Below are positions 1 to 6,671 of a DNA stretch of 18,058 bases, piece by piece (position 1 is the stretch's first letter; each line of letters starts with the position of its first letter). Position numbers and translations under genes: made by a program. Under the pieces are notes generated by a model, which worked only from the letters and a program-made list of their open reading frames with translations, searched no databases and had not been told where the DNA came from. The stretch is from an uncultured Lachnospiraceae bacterium (GTDB taxonomy: Bacteria; Bacillota; Clostridia; Lachnospirales; Lachnospiraceae): positions 1-18,058 of the forward strand of contig CANRJU010000022.1 in NCBI GenBank assembly GCA_947631075.1. The letters run 5' to 3'.

Positions 1-276
1 ATCAGATAGCCGCCGCGCCCCGGTTTTCTTATGGGTGCAGATATTGAAATGTTACGCAATAGAACGCCATTTTCGGGGGTAAAGGCATAAATCCCTTGCC
101 ACGCCAGAAATGCGTCCCCAATGCCTTATAAATCAAGGTTCTTTCCCTCAAAAGTTGTAAATTGGTAGTAAATTCTGCTTGAAATCCTGCTTGTATGCCC
201 GTAAATCAAGGCTTTTTTGAGATAATCAACAAATTTATGAAAAAACATATAGAATATTTTTCAAAAGCATTACGGA
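1..276. other. Left-edge intergenic stretch with short direct repeats
   Basis: No convincing complete gene is seen. The minus strand has a frame without stops from about 205 down to the window edge (about 68 codons), with no clear Shine-Dalgarno and no family I recognise; it could be the end of a gene continuing to the left or chance. Two short direct repeats occur: TAAATCAAGG at 129-138 and 202-211, each preceded closely by ATGCC, and CTGCTTG twice between about 176 and 193. Such clustered repeats are sometimes seen near ends of mobile elements, but nothing here proves that. There is no clear terminator for the minus-strand ATPase gene that ends at 277. Confidence 0.3.
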
Positions 277-1491
277 TCAGGACCATTCTTCGGCGGTCAG
301 AAAATCGCGAATGTTCCTGTGCTTGATACCGTTCCAGCTCATGTCAAGCTCATCCATAGTGACGACATATTTGGGATAATTGTCCCGTATGAGCTCATAG
401 ACGCCAAATTCCCGCTGGATCGTGTCCTCTGTTGCCAGCAGATAGGCGACCTGAACATAGAGCTTTTCTCCGTGGCGGTGGCAGACAAAATCAATTTCAC
501 GGTTTCCGACCTTGCCGACTGTAACGGCATAGCCCCGTCGCAGAAGCTCCATGTGGACAATATTTTCAAGAATTAACTGGATATCCCGCATGTTTCCGCC
601 AAACACGGCCTCCCGTATGCCGTGGTCAGCAATATAGTATTTTTCATTTGACGCGAGAATCTGCCGGCCCTGCAGATCCTCCCTCTTGACCTGATAAAGA
701 AGGTAGGAGTCGCAGCAATAATGGATATAATTCAGCACGGTTTCCGCTGCCACGGCGCGCTGCTCGTTTTTGAGAAATTTTACGAGAGAGGTCGCGGAGA
801 AGGTAGTACCCACATTTGCCATGACATAAGTGATGATTCGATGTAAAAGGTCAATATCACGCACCTTGTTCCGGCTGACAATATCTTTGAACTGCACGGA
901 ATTAAAAAGGTCCGTAAGGTACTGGCGGGACGGTTCTTCAGCGAACTGGAGATTCGCGAGATAGGGCATCCCGCCGGAAATAAGGTATTTCTGGAAACAT
1001 TTCTGCAAGGCGGCGTCAGGCTCGGCGGTACGATAGAGCTCTGTAAATTCCGAGAAAGAAAATGGATAGATTACAAATTCTACATACCGTCCGCCCAGGT
1101 ATGTGGCAAGCTCCCCGGACAAAAGCTTTGCGTTTGAGCCGGTGATATATATGTCACAGTCAATGGATACCCGGAGGGAATTGATACATTTCTCCCAATC
1201 GGCAACTTCCTGAATTTCATCGAAAAATAAATATGCCTTCCCCTCAATGCTCGCCGCCCTGTTCAGAATTTCTTCATGGAGCGCGCTTGCAGTGAGAAAG
1301 CGCGAGTTTCTCATGTCCTCAAAATTGATAGATATAAATTGTCCGGCAGGGACGCCCGATTCTGCCAGTTCTTCTTTTATAAGCTCTAACATGACGGATT
1401 TCCCGCATCGCCGTATGCCAGTCATGACTTTGATTAAATCATTCCCGATAAATGGGCGGATTCGGCGCATATACATCTCTCGTTTGATCAT
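277..1491 (-). CDS. AAA+ ATPase with C-terminal DUF4143 domain
   Basis: A 404-residue protein of the abundant prokaryotic AAA_14/DUF4143 ATPase family. The Walker A motif GIRRCGKS is at residues 25-32, Walker B with acidic D91-E92 follows in YLFFDEIQEV, and the sensor-like segment ITGSNAKLLS is at about 117-126. The C-terminal part (about 200-400) is the DUF4143 region; it carries EIDF and a later YVQVAY, a pattern resembling a PD-(D/E)XK nuclease fold as is common in this family. The ATG at 1491 has AGGAG about 10 nt upstream and a good promoter behind it. Biological role of the family is poorly defined; it is frequent in mobile or accessory regions and varies between strains. It stands alone here, divergent from the DUF1266 gene. 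The family call is confident, the function is not. Confidence 0.9.
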   Translation of the reverse strand: MIKREMYMRRIRPFIGNDLIKVMTGIRRCGKSVMLELIKEELAESGVPAGQFISINFEDMRNSRFLTASALHEEILNRAASIEGKAYLFFDEIQEVADWEKCINSLRVSIDCDIYITGSNAKLLSGELATYLGGRYVEFVIYPFSFSEFTELYRTAEPDAALQKCFQKYLISGGMPYLANLQFAEEPSRQYLTDLFNSVQFKDIVSRNKVRDIDLLHRIITYVMANVGTTFSATSLVKFLKNEQRAVAAETVLNYIHYCCDSYLLYQVKREDLQGRQILASNEKYYIADHGIREAVFGGNMRDIQLILENIVHMELLRRGYAVTVGKVGNREIDFVCHRHGEKLYVQVAYLLATEDTIQREFGVYELIRDNYPKYVVTMDELDMSWNGIKHRNIRDFLTAEEWS

Positions 1492-1523
1492 GGGAAACCA
1501 GCTCCTTTTTCGTAATTTCTTAT

Positions 1524-1552
1524 AGTATATATCAGATACAATGAAAAATCAA
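1524..1552 (-). promoter_or_regulatory. Sigma-A-type promoter for the DUF4143 ATPase gene
   Basis: On the minus strand, -35 TTGATT (1547-1552) and -10 TATACT (1524-1529) are separated by exactly 17 bp. The expected transcript start is about 1517, giving a leader of about 25 nt before the ATG at 1491 that contains the AGGAG ribosome site. Called from the consensus match only. Confidence 0.6.
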
Positions 1553-1630
1553 CACAGAAAAACAGATTTTATAAGATATAACTGATAAAATATATTGACA
1601 CGAGTACATTATTCAAAAATTTATCCGGGA

Positions 1631-1659
1631 TTGACATATTGCCGGAACTTGCGTATAGT
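1631..1659 (+). promoter_or_regulatory. Sigma-A-type promoter for the DUF1266 gene
   Basis: A perfect -35 TTGACA (1631-1636), a 17-bp spacer and -10 TATAGT (1654-1659). The expected start is near 1666, so the mRNA would have a leader of roughly 125 nt in which the two 45-bp tandem repeats lie. Another TTGACA at 1595-1600 lacks a good -10 partner. Confidence 0.65.
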
Positions 1660-1674
1660 AATAGTGACAGACAA

Positions 1675-1764
1675 GTAGTCCGCTCCTGGTCATGCGGAAA
1701 ACAAACAGACCGTGTAAACGTAGTTCGCTCCCGGTCATGCGAATAAAAAATAGACCGTGAAAAA
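1675..1764 (+). repeat. Two tandem 45-bp repeats in the DUF1266 leader
   Basis: Copy 1 is 1675-1719 and copy 2 is 1720-1764, in direct contact. They begin GTAGTCCGCTCC and GTAGTTCGCTCC, both contain GGTCATGCG, and both contain AGACCGTG near the end, with divergence in the A-rich middle. Within copy 2, CGGTC (1732-1736) can pair with GACCG (1753-1757); the same CGGTC can instead pair with GACCG of copy 1 (1708-1712). These are mutually exclusive short stems in the presumed 5' leader. The conserved GGTC and GACC blocks could equally be protein-binding half sites. Confidence 0.7.
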
Positions 1765-1791
1765 GTTTTCGGTATTATGGAGGAAATGCTC

Positions 1792-2625
1792 ATGGCTCTT
1801 TTTGACCATTTCAAAAAGAAGGAAAAAAGTATAAGCAGCAAAACGGAAACGGCATCTTCGTCGGAGCTCGTTGATTTCCATCCTTTTGACACGGATTTGG
1901 CTCCGCGGGTGCTGGAGTTTGTTCAGGAGTATCAGAATCGTATTCCCGAACAAAAACCCTGCGGTCGGGATGAGTTTATCGCCTTGCTGTCGGGTATTGC
2001 CGCTCTGCGAAAGACGCCGGGGATTCCCGGTCCCGATCAAATTTCTTTTACTACATTACCAAGATGTGCGTCTACCGAAGATGAGGCATCCTGCCGGGCG
2101 CATTTGGAACAAGTGTTTCGCATTACGGATCAGAACTCCTTACTGGATTTTTGCCAGCAGGAGATTTTGTGCCATCAACAGTATATGGACTTTGTAGCTT
2201 TTTGGGAGGGACGCTCGCCCTTCGAATTGGAAAAGCTAAATAAACAGGCGCTGGAATTTTTCAAAACAGCGCGGGATTTTTCAGCTCAATTTTATCATAT
2301 AATAGGTCATCGCGGCTATCTCGCGTGGGATATAAGCGAGTGCGTGGGACACCTGCGCAACGGTTATGCCTGCGGCCTGATAAGCAGGGACGATTTTGAT
2401 GATTTGACAGAGCATTGGCTTGGTCAGACGCACATTTTTGATAACTGGGTAGATTTTGCCGCCAGCCTGATATGCGGCGAGCTGTACTGGGATTTCCGAC
2501 ACGGCACAGAACTGCCTGAACTGCATAAGGGACTCGATTTATACTTAAAGTTGGTGTCCATACTTTTGGATAGCGATACCGCGTGGGGCAGCGGTATGTG
2601 GTATGTACCGCCGTATGGGGAATAA
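1792..2625 (+). CDS. DUF1266 domain protein
   Basis: A 277-residue protein from the chosen ATG at 1792, which has GGAGGAAA ending 5 nt upstream; the in-frame ATG at 1777 overlaps that ribosome site and is less likely. The C-terminal half carries the pattern I associate with DUF1266: LAWDISECVGHLRNGYACG, then a segment on a helix ending in a Trp (LTEHWLG), then DNWVDFAASLICGELYWDF. DUF1266 proteins are soluble and have no established biochemical role; some sit in accessory regions of Firmicutes and enterobacteria. The N-terminal 25 residues are Lys- and Ser-rich (FDHFKKKEKS). No signal peptide or membrane segment is seen. It is transcribed alone, ending at the terminator shared with the convergent gene. 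Confidence 0.75.
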   Translation: MALFDHFKKKEKSISSKTETASSSELVDFHPFDTDLAPRVLEFVQEYQNRIPEQKPCGRDEFIALLSGIAALRKTPGIPGPDQISFTTLPRCASTEDEASCRAHLEQVFRITDQNSLLDFCQQEILCHQQYMDFVAFWEGRSPFELEKLNKQALEFFKTARDFSAQFYHIIGHRGYLAWDISECVGHLRNGYACGLISRDDFDDLTEHWLGQTHIFDNWVDFAASLICGELYWDFRHGTELPELHKGLDLYLKLVSILLDSDTAWGSGMWYVPPYGE

Positions 2626-2665
2626 CGCAAAACAGTTGGAAATCCAATGGTTTTGTGCAAATTTA

Positions 2666-2712
2666 AAAACCGGGACGCGGAAACTATCATCTAGCCACCG
2701 CATCCCGGTTTT
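2666..2712. terminator. Bidirectional intrinsic terminator
   Basis: Arms at 2666-2680 (AAAACCGGGACGCGG) and 2698-2712 (CCGCATCCCGGTTTT) form a 15-pair stem with a single G-T pair and a 17-nt loop. Both strands give a GC-rich stem ending in a T run, so it can serve both the DUF1266 gene (+) and the convergent gene at 2726-3316 (-), whose stops lie on either side. Confidence 0.85.
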
Positions 2713-2725
2713 AAGGTTTTGCGAA

Positions 2726-3316
2726 TTACTCCGCAGTCTCTTTTGTGTTCAGGCTGTCGCGCCACTGTGTCATCTTATCCACAGCGCTGTCAATCGTTTT
2801 CTGGCAGATATCCGGGAGCTTGTCGCCCCATGCCTCTGTGGCCTGATCGAAGCCCTTCTTGATGGCTGCGATCATCTCGTCTGCCTTCGTTGCGTCCCCA
2901 CCGCTCAAAGCCTGTGCCATAGACACAAGACGATCACTTGTCTGCTCAATGCCCCAGTATCCGTCCTCGCCGATGTCCTTCTGCGCCTGTGCGACAGTAG
3001 CGGGATCAGCGGTTATGTTCTTGAACAGGTCGGCAAGAGTCGTGTACTTCTTTGCCTGCTTTCCGAGAAGCTCATTCACCAGGTTCTGCAACTGCTGGTT
3101 ATGTGAAGCCAATTCCTGTTTCATGCTGGATACGATGGAAGAATAGTCGGTCATCTTGTTGGATTTGCTGTCCTTAGCATCGGTGGATGGCTCGTATACA
3201 ACGCCGGTATCCGCTGCGGTGGTGTTCTTCTCGGCTGCCGTAGCCGTCTTGGCAGTGCCGGTGGCAGAGGATGCGTATGTAGCGGCCGCTACACCTGTAA
3301 CTCCATTTACACTCAT
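2726..3316 (-). CDS. Hypothetical protein, possible motility regulon member (DUF5610-like?)
   Basis: A 196-residue protein with a low-complexity Ala/Thr-rich N-terminus (about 1-45), then a helical region (about 55-85, TDYSSIVSSMKQELASHNQQ) and a conserved-looking C-terminal part with the stretch EDGYWGIEQTSDRLVSMAQALSGG around 116-139 and KGFDQATEAWGDKLPDI further on. From memory this resembles a family in flagellated Clostridia and the DUF5610 proteins of proteobacteria (GYFGVEQTS-type motif), but I cannot verify that here. No signal peptide or membrane span is visible. The ATG at 3316 follows AAAAGGAGG with 7-nt spacing. The strongest clue to its role is the sigma-D/sigma-28-type promoter at 3358-3384, which would place it in the flagellar or chemotaxis regulon. 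It is followed by a strong terminator and so is monocistronic. Confidence 0.8.
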   Translation of the reverse strand: MSVNGVTGVAAATYASSATGTAKTATAAEKNTTAADTGVVYEPSTDAKDSKSNKMTDYSSIVSSMKQELASHNQQLQNLVNELLGKQAKKYTTLADLFKNITADPATVAQAQKDIGEDGYWGIEQTSDRLVSMAQALSGGDATKADEMIAAIKKGFDQATEAWGDKLPDICQKTIDSAVDKMTQWRDSLNTKETAE

Positions 3317-3357
3317 TAAGATTCCTCCTTTTATTGTGAGATTATACTATATCTTAT

Positions 3358-3384
3358 ATATCGGACACTTTTCGGAAAAGTTTA
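3358..3384 (-). promoter_or_regulatory. Sigma-D/sigma-28 (FliA)-type promoter
   Basis: On the minus strand: TAAA (3381-3384), a spacer of exactly 15 nt (3366-3380), then TCCGATAT (3358-3365). The known motility-sigma consensus is TAAA-N14-16-GCCGATAT, so all bases match except the first of the -10 element. The start would be about 3350, leaving about 34 nt to the ATG at 3316 with the ribosome site inside. A TATAAT-like sequence (3341-3346, minus strand) exists downstream but has no good -35. Confidence 0.7.
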
Positions 3385-3505
3385 GCCTGTTCATGGAAAG
3401 TTTATCTGTAAAATTTAAAATTTCCCTTTTCATATGAATATCAGAGGGAGTCTTGTTATATGGGCAGACCTCCATCTGGAGTTTTATGCATTCATACAGC
3501 TTTTT

Positions 3506-3537
3506 GCTCTGGAAATCACAGTATCGCTCTGGAAATC
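3506..3537 (+). repeat. Two 12-bp direct repeats 20 bp apart, possible operator
   Basis: GCTCTGGAAATC occurs at 3506-3517 and 3526-3537. The start-to-start distance is 20 bp, about two helical turns, so both sites lie on one face of the DNA. The second copy contains the -35 hexamer of the restriction-modification promoter, suggesting a protein bound here would affect that promoter. The remaining intergenic DNA (3385-3505 and 3559-3629) shows nothing else I can call. Confidence 0.55.
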
Positions 3538-3558
3538 TGCCGCTCCGTATGGTATAGT
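3530..3558 (+). promoter_or_regulatory. Extended -10 promoter for the restriction-modification gene
   Basis: The -10 TATAGT (3553-3558) is preceded by TGG (3550-3552), an extended -10 element. A 17-bp spacer separates it from a weak -35 TGGAAA (3530-3535). The expected start is near 3565, giving a leader of about 65 nt to the ATG at 3630. Confidence 0.5.
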
Positions 3559-3629
3559 AATATGTGAGATTTTGAACGAATTTGCGGACAGGGCGTTTTC
3601 AAATAACATTACGATACCGGGGTGACAGT

Positions 3630-6407
3630 ATGACGAATAACGAGCAGAAACAGGCCGCCAAAAAGTTTGCGGCGTTCTGGAAAGACAAAGGTTATGAAAA
3701 AGGGCAAAGCCAGCTTTTTTGGATTTCTCTCCTGCGGGATGTTTTTGGCGTGGAGCATCCGGAGGAATTTATCATCTTTGAGGAACAGGTGCATTTAGAC
3801 CACACCAGCTTCATTGATGGGACGATACCGTCCACAAAGGTTTTGATTGAGCAAAAAAGTCTGGGAAAAGATTTGAACAAACCAATCAAACAGTCGGATG
3901 GTTCTTTGCTCAACCCATTTCAGCAGGCCAAGCGGTACATCACCGAGCTGCCGCTCTCCCAGCATCCGCGCTGGGTAGTGACCTGCAACTTTGCGGAGTT
4001 CTATGTCTATGACATGGAGCGTCCGGGCGGCGAGCCGGAGAAGATATTGCTTGCCGACTTGGAGAAAGAGTACTATCGGCTCCAATTCCTCGTTGATATC
4101 GGTAGCGACCACCTAAAACGGGAGATGGAGGTTTCCATCGCTGCCGGTGAAATCGTCGGACTTCTGTATGACGCTTTTCTCAAGCAATACAAGGATCCGA
4201 CCAGCGAGAGTACGCTCCGCAGTCTGAATATCCTCTGCGTTCGGCTGGTATTCTGTCTGTATGCGGAGGATGCCGGAATTTTCGGCAAGCATGGAATGTT
4301 CCATGACTACCTTGATGAATATGATACTCGCCACATCCGCAAAGCTCTGATTGAACTGTTTCAGGTGTTGGACACCGTGCCGGATGAGCGCGATCCGTAT
4401 ATGGAGCCGGAGCTTGCTGCGTTTCCCTATGTCAACGGCGGACTGTTCCAGAATGAGGATATTGAGGTCCCGATGTTCACGGATGAGATACGGGAGCTTT
4501 TGCTGACAAAGGCCAGCGCGGATTTCGACTGGTCGGAGATCAGTCCCACGATTTTTGGTGCGGTGTTTGAGAGCACATTGAATCCGGAAACCCGGCGTTC
4601 CGGCGGGATGCACTACACCTCTATCGAAAACATCCACAAGGTTATTGATCCGCTGTTTCTTGATGGGCTGAAGAAGGAGTTTGAGGACATCAAGGCAATG
4701 CCTGTTCAGAAAACCCGTCAGAAAAAGCTGGAGGAATTTCAAAAAAAGCTGGGAACGCTCACATTTTTAGATCCCGCCTGCGGGAGCGGCAATTTTCTAA
4801 CGGAAACATATCTGAGCTTGCGGCGGCTGGAGAACGACATTCTGCGCATTTTGTCTGGCGGGCAAATCGCGTTTGGCTCTCTGGAATACAGCCCGATACA
4901 GGTTTCCATCAGCCAGTTTTACGGCATCGAGATAAATGATTTTGCCGTGACGGTGGCCAAGACTGCACTTTGGATTGCGGAAAGCCAGATGTTGAAGGAA
5001 ACGGAAGATATTATTTTGATGAATCTGGACTTCCTGCCGCTGAAGACCAATGCGTACATCGTGGAAGGCAACGCCCTGCGTCTTGATTGGGAAAGCGTAG
5101 TCCCCAAATGTAAACTGAATTATATAATGGGAAATCCGCCATTTGTGGGAGCGCGAATGATGAACGCTGCGCAAAAAGACGACTTAAACTCTGTGTTCCC
5201 CGGATGGAAAAATGCGGGTAATCTCGATTATGTGACCTGTTGGTACAAAAAGTGTGCCGATTTGATGATGGGGACATCTATTCGCTCGGCGCTTGTGTCC
5301 ACCAACTCTGTGACACAGGGGGAATCCGTGGCGAATCTCTGGAAACCGCTTTTCGAGATGGGCGTACATATTGACTATGCACACCGTACATTCCGTTGGG
5401 ACAGCGAGGCGAAAATTAAGGCACACGTTCACTGCGTGATTGTCGGCTTTAGCTTTGCCCCAAGTAATGCACCAAAGGTGATTTATTCTGCTGACCGCCC
5501 GCAGGTGGTTCAGAATATTAACGGCTATCTGCTGGACGCGGATAATGTTTTTGTGGAAAGCCGAAAAAAGCCGATATGTGATGTGCCGGAGATTGGGATT
5601 GGAAATATGCCGCTAGATGGTGGAAATTATTTGTTTACAGCAGAGGAGAGAACGGCTTTTTTGCAAAATGAACCGCACGCAGAAAAATGGTTTAGACCGT
5701 GGATAGGTTCACACGAATTTATCAATCGATATTATAGGTATTGCTTATATTTGAAAGATTGCCCGCCAAATGAACTGCGAAAAATGCAAGAATGTTCAAA
5801 AAGAGTTGAGGCTGTTCGTGAATTTCGCATGAGTAGCTCCAGAGCCAGCACAAAAAAGCTGGCTGATTATCCGCTAACTTTTGCAACAACGAACATCCCT
5901 GAGGATCCGTACATTGTAATTCCAAAAGTTTCGTCTGAACGGAGACGGTATGTACCGATGGGACTTTTAAGTCCCAATATTTTGAGTAGTGACCTTGTGT
6001 TCATCATTCCCAATGCCACTCTCTATTATTTTGGAGTCTTGACATCCAACATCCACATGGCGTGGATGCGGGCGGTCTGTGGAAGGTTGAAAAGTGACTA
6101 TCGTTATTCCAAGGATGTTGTCTACAACAACTTTCCTTGGCCTACACCAACAGATGCGCAGAAAGCAAAGATCGAGCGGACCGCACAAGCCATTTTGGAT
6201 GCCCGCGCCCTCTATCCGGACAGCAGTCTCGCTGACCTCTATGACGAGGTTGCCATGCCGCCAGAACTGCGGAAGGCCCATCAGGACAACGACCGGGCCG
6301 TCATGCAGGCATATGGGTTCTCTGTCAAGGAGATGACTGAGAGTAAGTGTGTGGCAGAGTTGATGAAGATGTACAAAGAGCTGACAGAAAAGAATAATGA
6401 CATCTAA
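3630..6407 (+). CDS. MmeI-like type IIL restriction-modification enzyme (nuclease, adenine methylase and specificity in one chain)
   Basis: A 925-residue protein, close to MmeI (919). The N-terminal nuclease domain shows D63 and E74-Q-K76, a D-x10-ExK PD-(D/E)XK site. A helical spacer follows (about 170-320). The gamma-class N6-adenine methylase has motif X-like GGMHYTS (325-331), SAM-binding DPACGSGNFL (381-390) and catalytic NPPF (502-505). The target-recognition region lies at about 630-840 and the MmeI-type C-terminal helical region at about 845-925 (LYPDSSLADLYDEVAMPP). In this family one recognition domain guides both cutting and one-strand protective methylation. I chose the ATG at 3630, with GGGGTGA just upstream, over an in-frame TTG at 3582. 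No frameshift or missing catalytic residue is seen, so it looks active. The recognition sequence cannot be read off by eye. Confidence 0.93.
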   Translation: MTNNEQKQAAKKFAAFWKDKGYEKGQSQLFWISLLRDVFGVEHPEEFIIFEEQVHLDHTSFIDGTIPSTKVLIEQKSLGKDLNKPIKQSDGSLLNPFQQAKRYITELPLSQHPRWVVTCNFAEFYVYDMERPGGEPEKILLADLEKEYYRLQFLVDIGSDHLKREMEVSIAAGEIVGLLYDAFLKQYKDPTSESTLRSLNILCVRLVFCLYAEDAGIFGKHGMFHDYLDEYDTRHIRKALIELFQVLDTVPDERDPYMEPELAAFPYVNGGLFQNEDIEVPMFTDEIRELLLTKASADFDWSEISPTIFGAVFESTLNPETRRSGGMHYTSIENIHKVIDPLFLDGLKKEFEDIKAMPVQKTRQKKLEEFQKKLGTLTFLDPACGSGNFLTETYLSLRRLENDILRILSGGQIAFGSLEYSPIQVSISQFYGIEINDFAVTVAKTALWIAESQMLKETEDIILMNLDFLPLKTNAYIVEGNALRLDWESVVPKCKLNYIMGNPPFVGARMMNAAQKDDLNSVFPGWKNAGNLDYVTCWYKKCADLMMGTSIRSALVSTNSVTQGESVANLWKPLFEMGVHIDYAHRTFRWDSEAKIKAHVHCVIVGFSFAPSNAPKVIYSADRPQVVQNINGYLLDADNVFVESRKKPICDVPEIGIGNMPLDGGNYLFTAEERTAFLQNEPHAEKWFRPWIGSHEFINRYYRYCLYLKDCPPNELRKMQECSKRVEAVREFRMSSSRASTKKLADYPLTFATTNIPEDPYIVIPKVSSERRRYVPMGLLSPNILSSDLVFIIPNATLYYFGVLTSNIHMAWMRAVCGRLKSDYRYSKDVVYNNFPWPTPTDAQKAKIERTAQAILDARALYPDSSLADLYDEVAMPPELRKAHQDNDRAVMQAYGFSVKEMTESKCVAELMKMYKELTEKNNDI

Positions 6408-6460
6408 TGAATTGATATTTTCGGTTTATATTAACGAAAAATAGTTTTAGATATGTTAGT

Positions 6461-6543
6461 CCTCATTCCGGAGCGTTTATGCGACGGGGCGATAGAGAAA
6501 AAACTGTAAACACAGTTTGCGTAGCAGTTTCTCATCTGCCATC
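6461..6543 (-). repeat. Dispersed structured repeat, copy A
   Basis: Read on the minus strand this 83-nt block matches 17186-17252: the first 26 nt are identical, the last 31 nt differ at one position (from CGCCCCGTCGC to GGAATGAGG), and copy A has 16 extra nt in the middle containing AACTGTGTTTACAGTT. The outer sequence folds with a GATGAGAAA / TTTCTC-rich stem, and the insertion itself forms a 7-bp hairpin (AAACTGT/ACAGTTT, 4-nt loop). No transposase is encoded nearby, so it behaves like a REP- or MITE-like non-autonomous element or a dispersed leader cassette. Confidence 0.75.
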
Positions 6544-6544
6544 T

Positions 6545-6565
6545 AAAGGGAGCTATGCTCCCTTT
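6545..6565 (+). other. Perfect 9-bp hairpin beside repeat copy A
   Basis: AAAGGGAGC (6545-6553), loop TAT, GCTCCCTTT (6557-6565). It begins one base after the dispersed repeat. It lacks a T run after the stem on the plus strand beyond the TTT in the arm, so it is a poor terminator; it may be another module of the repeat array. Confidence 0.6.
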
Positions 6566-6591
6566 GCGAGCTGTGTTCGCTTTACTATACA
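6564..6591 (+). promoter_or_regulatory. Weak candidate promoter for the DUF1016 nuclease gene
   Basis: TTGCGA (6564-6569) and TATACA (6586-6591) with 16-bp spacing. The -35 overlaps the right arm of the preceding hairpin. The downstream leader would be about 70 nt to the ATG at 6672. The match is modest and cotranscription from the restriction-modification gene is also possible. Confidence 0.3.
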
Positions 6592-6671
6592 TGTCTAAAC
6601 TATATGGGAAAGAAAAGGAAGCTGCCAAGCGGGAAGAATCATATAAAAGCAGTGTAGATGAGGAGAACATT

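Noticed and set aside
1..205. Edge-truncated minus-strand open frame of about 68 codons
   Set aside because: No ribosome site, no recognised motif and no view of the remainder, so it was not called as a gene.
2603..3106. 167-codon plus-strand frame opposite the 196-residue gene
   Set aside because: It begins inside the DUF1266 gene, crosses a strong terminator and has no ribosome site, while the minus-strand gene has a promoter, a ribosome site and a terminator.
4113..4742. 209-codon minus-strand frame opposite the restriction-modification gene
   Set aside because: It overlaps the nuclease and helical regions of an intact protein and has no ribosome site or recognisable motif.
6417..6442. 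AT-rich inverted repeat (TTTTCG/CGAAAA) just after the restriction-modification stop, as a terminator
   Set aside because: Only about six pairs, mostly A-T, with an 11-nt loop and only a short T run; too weak to call.
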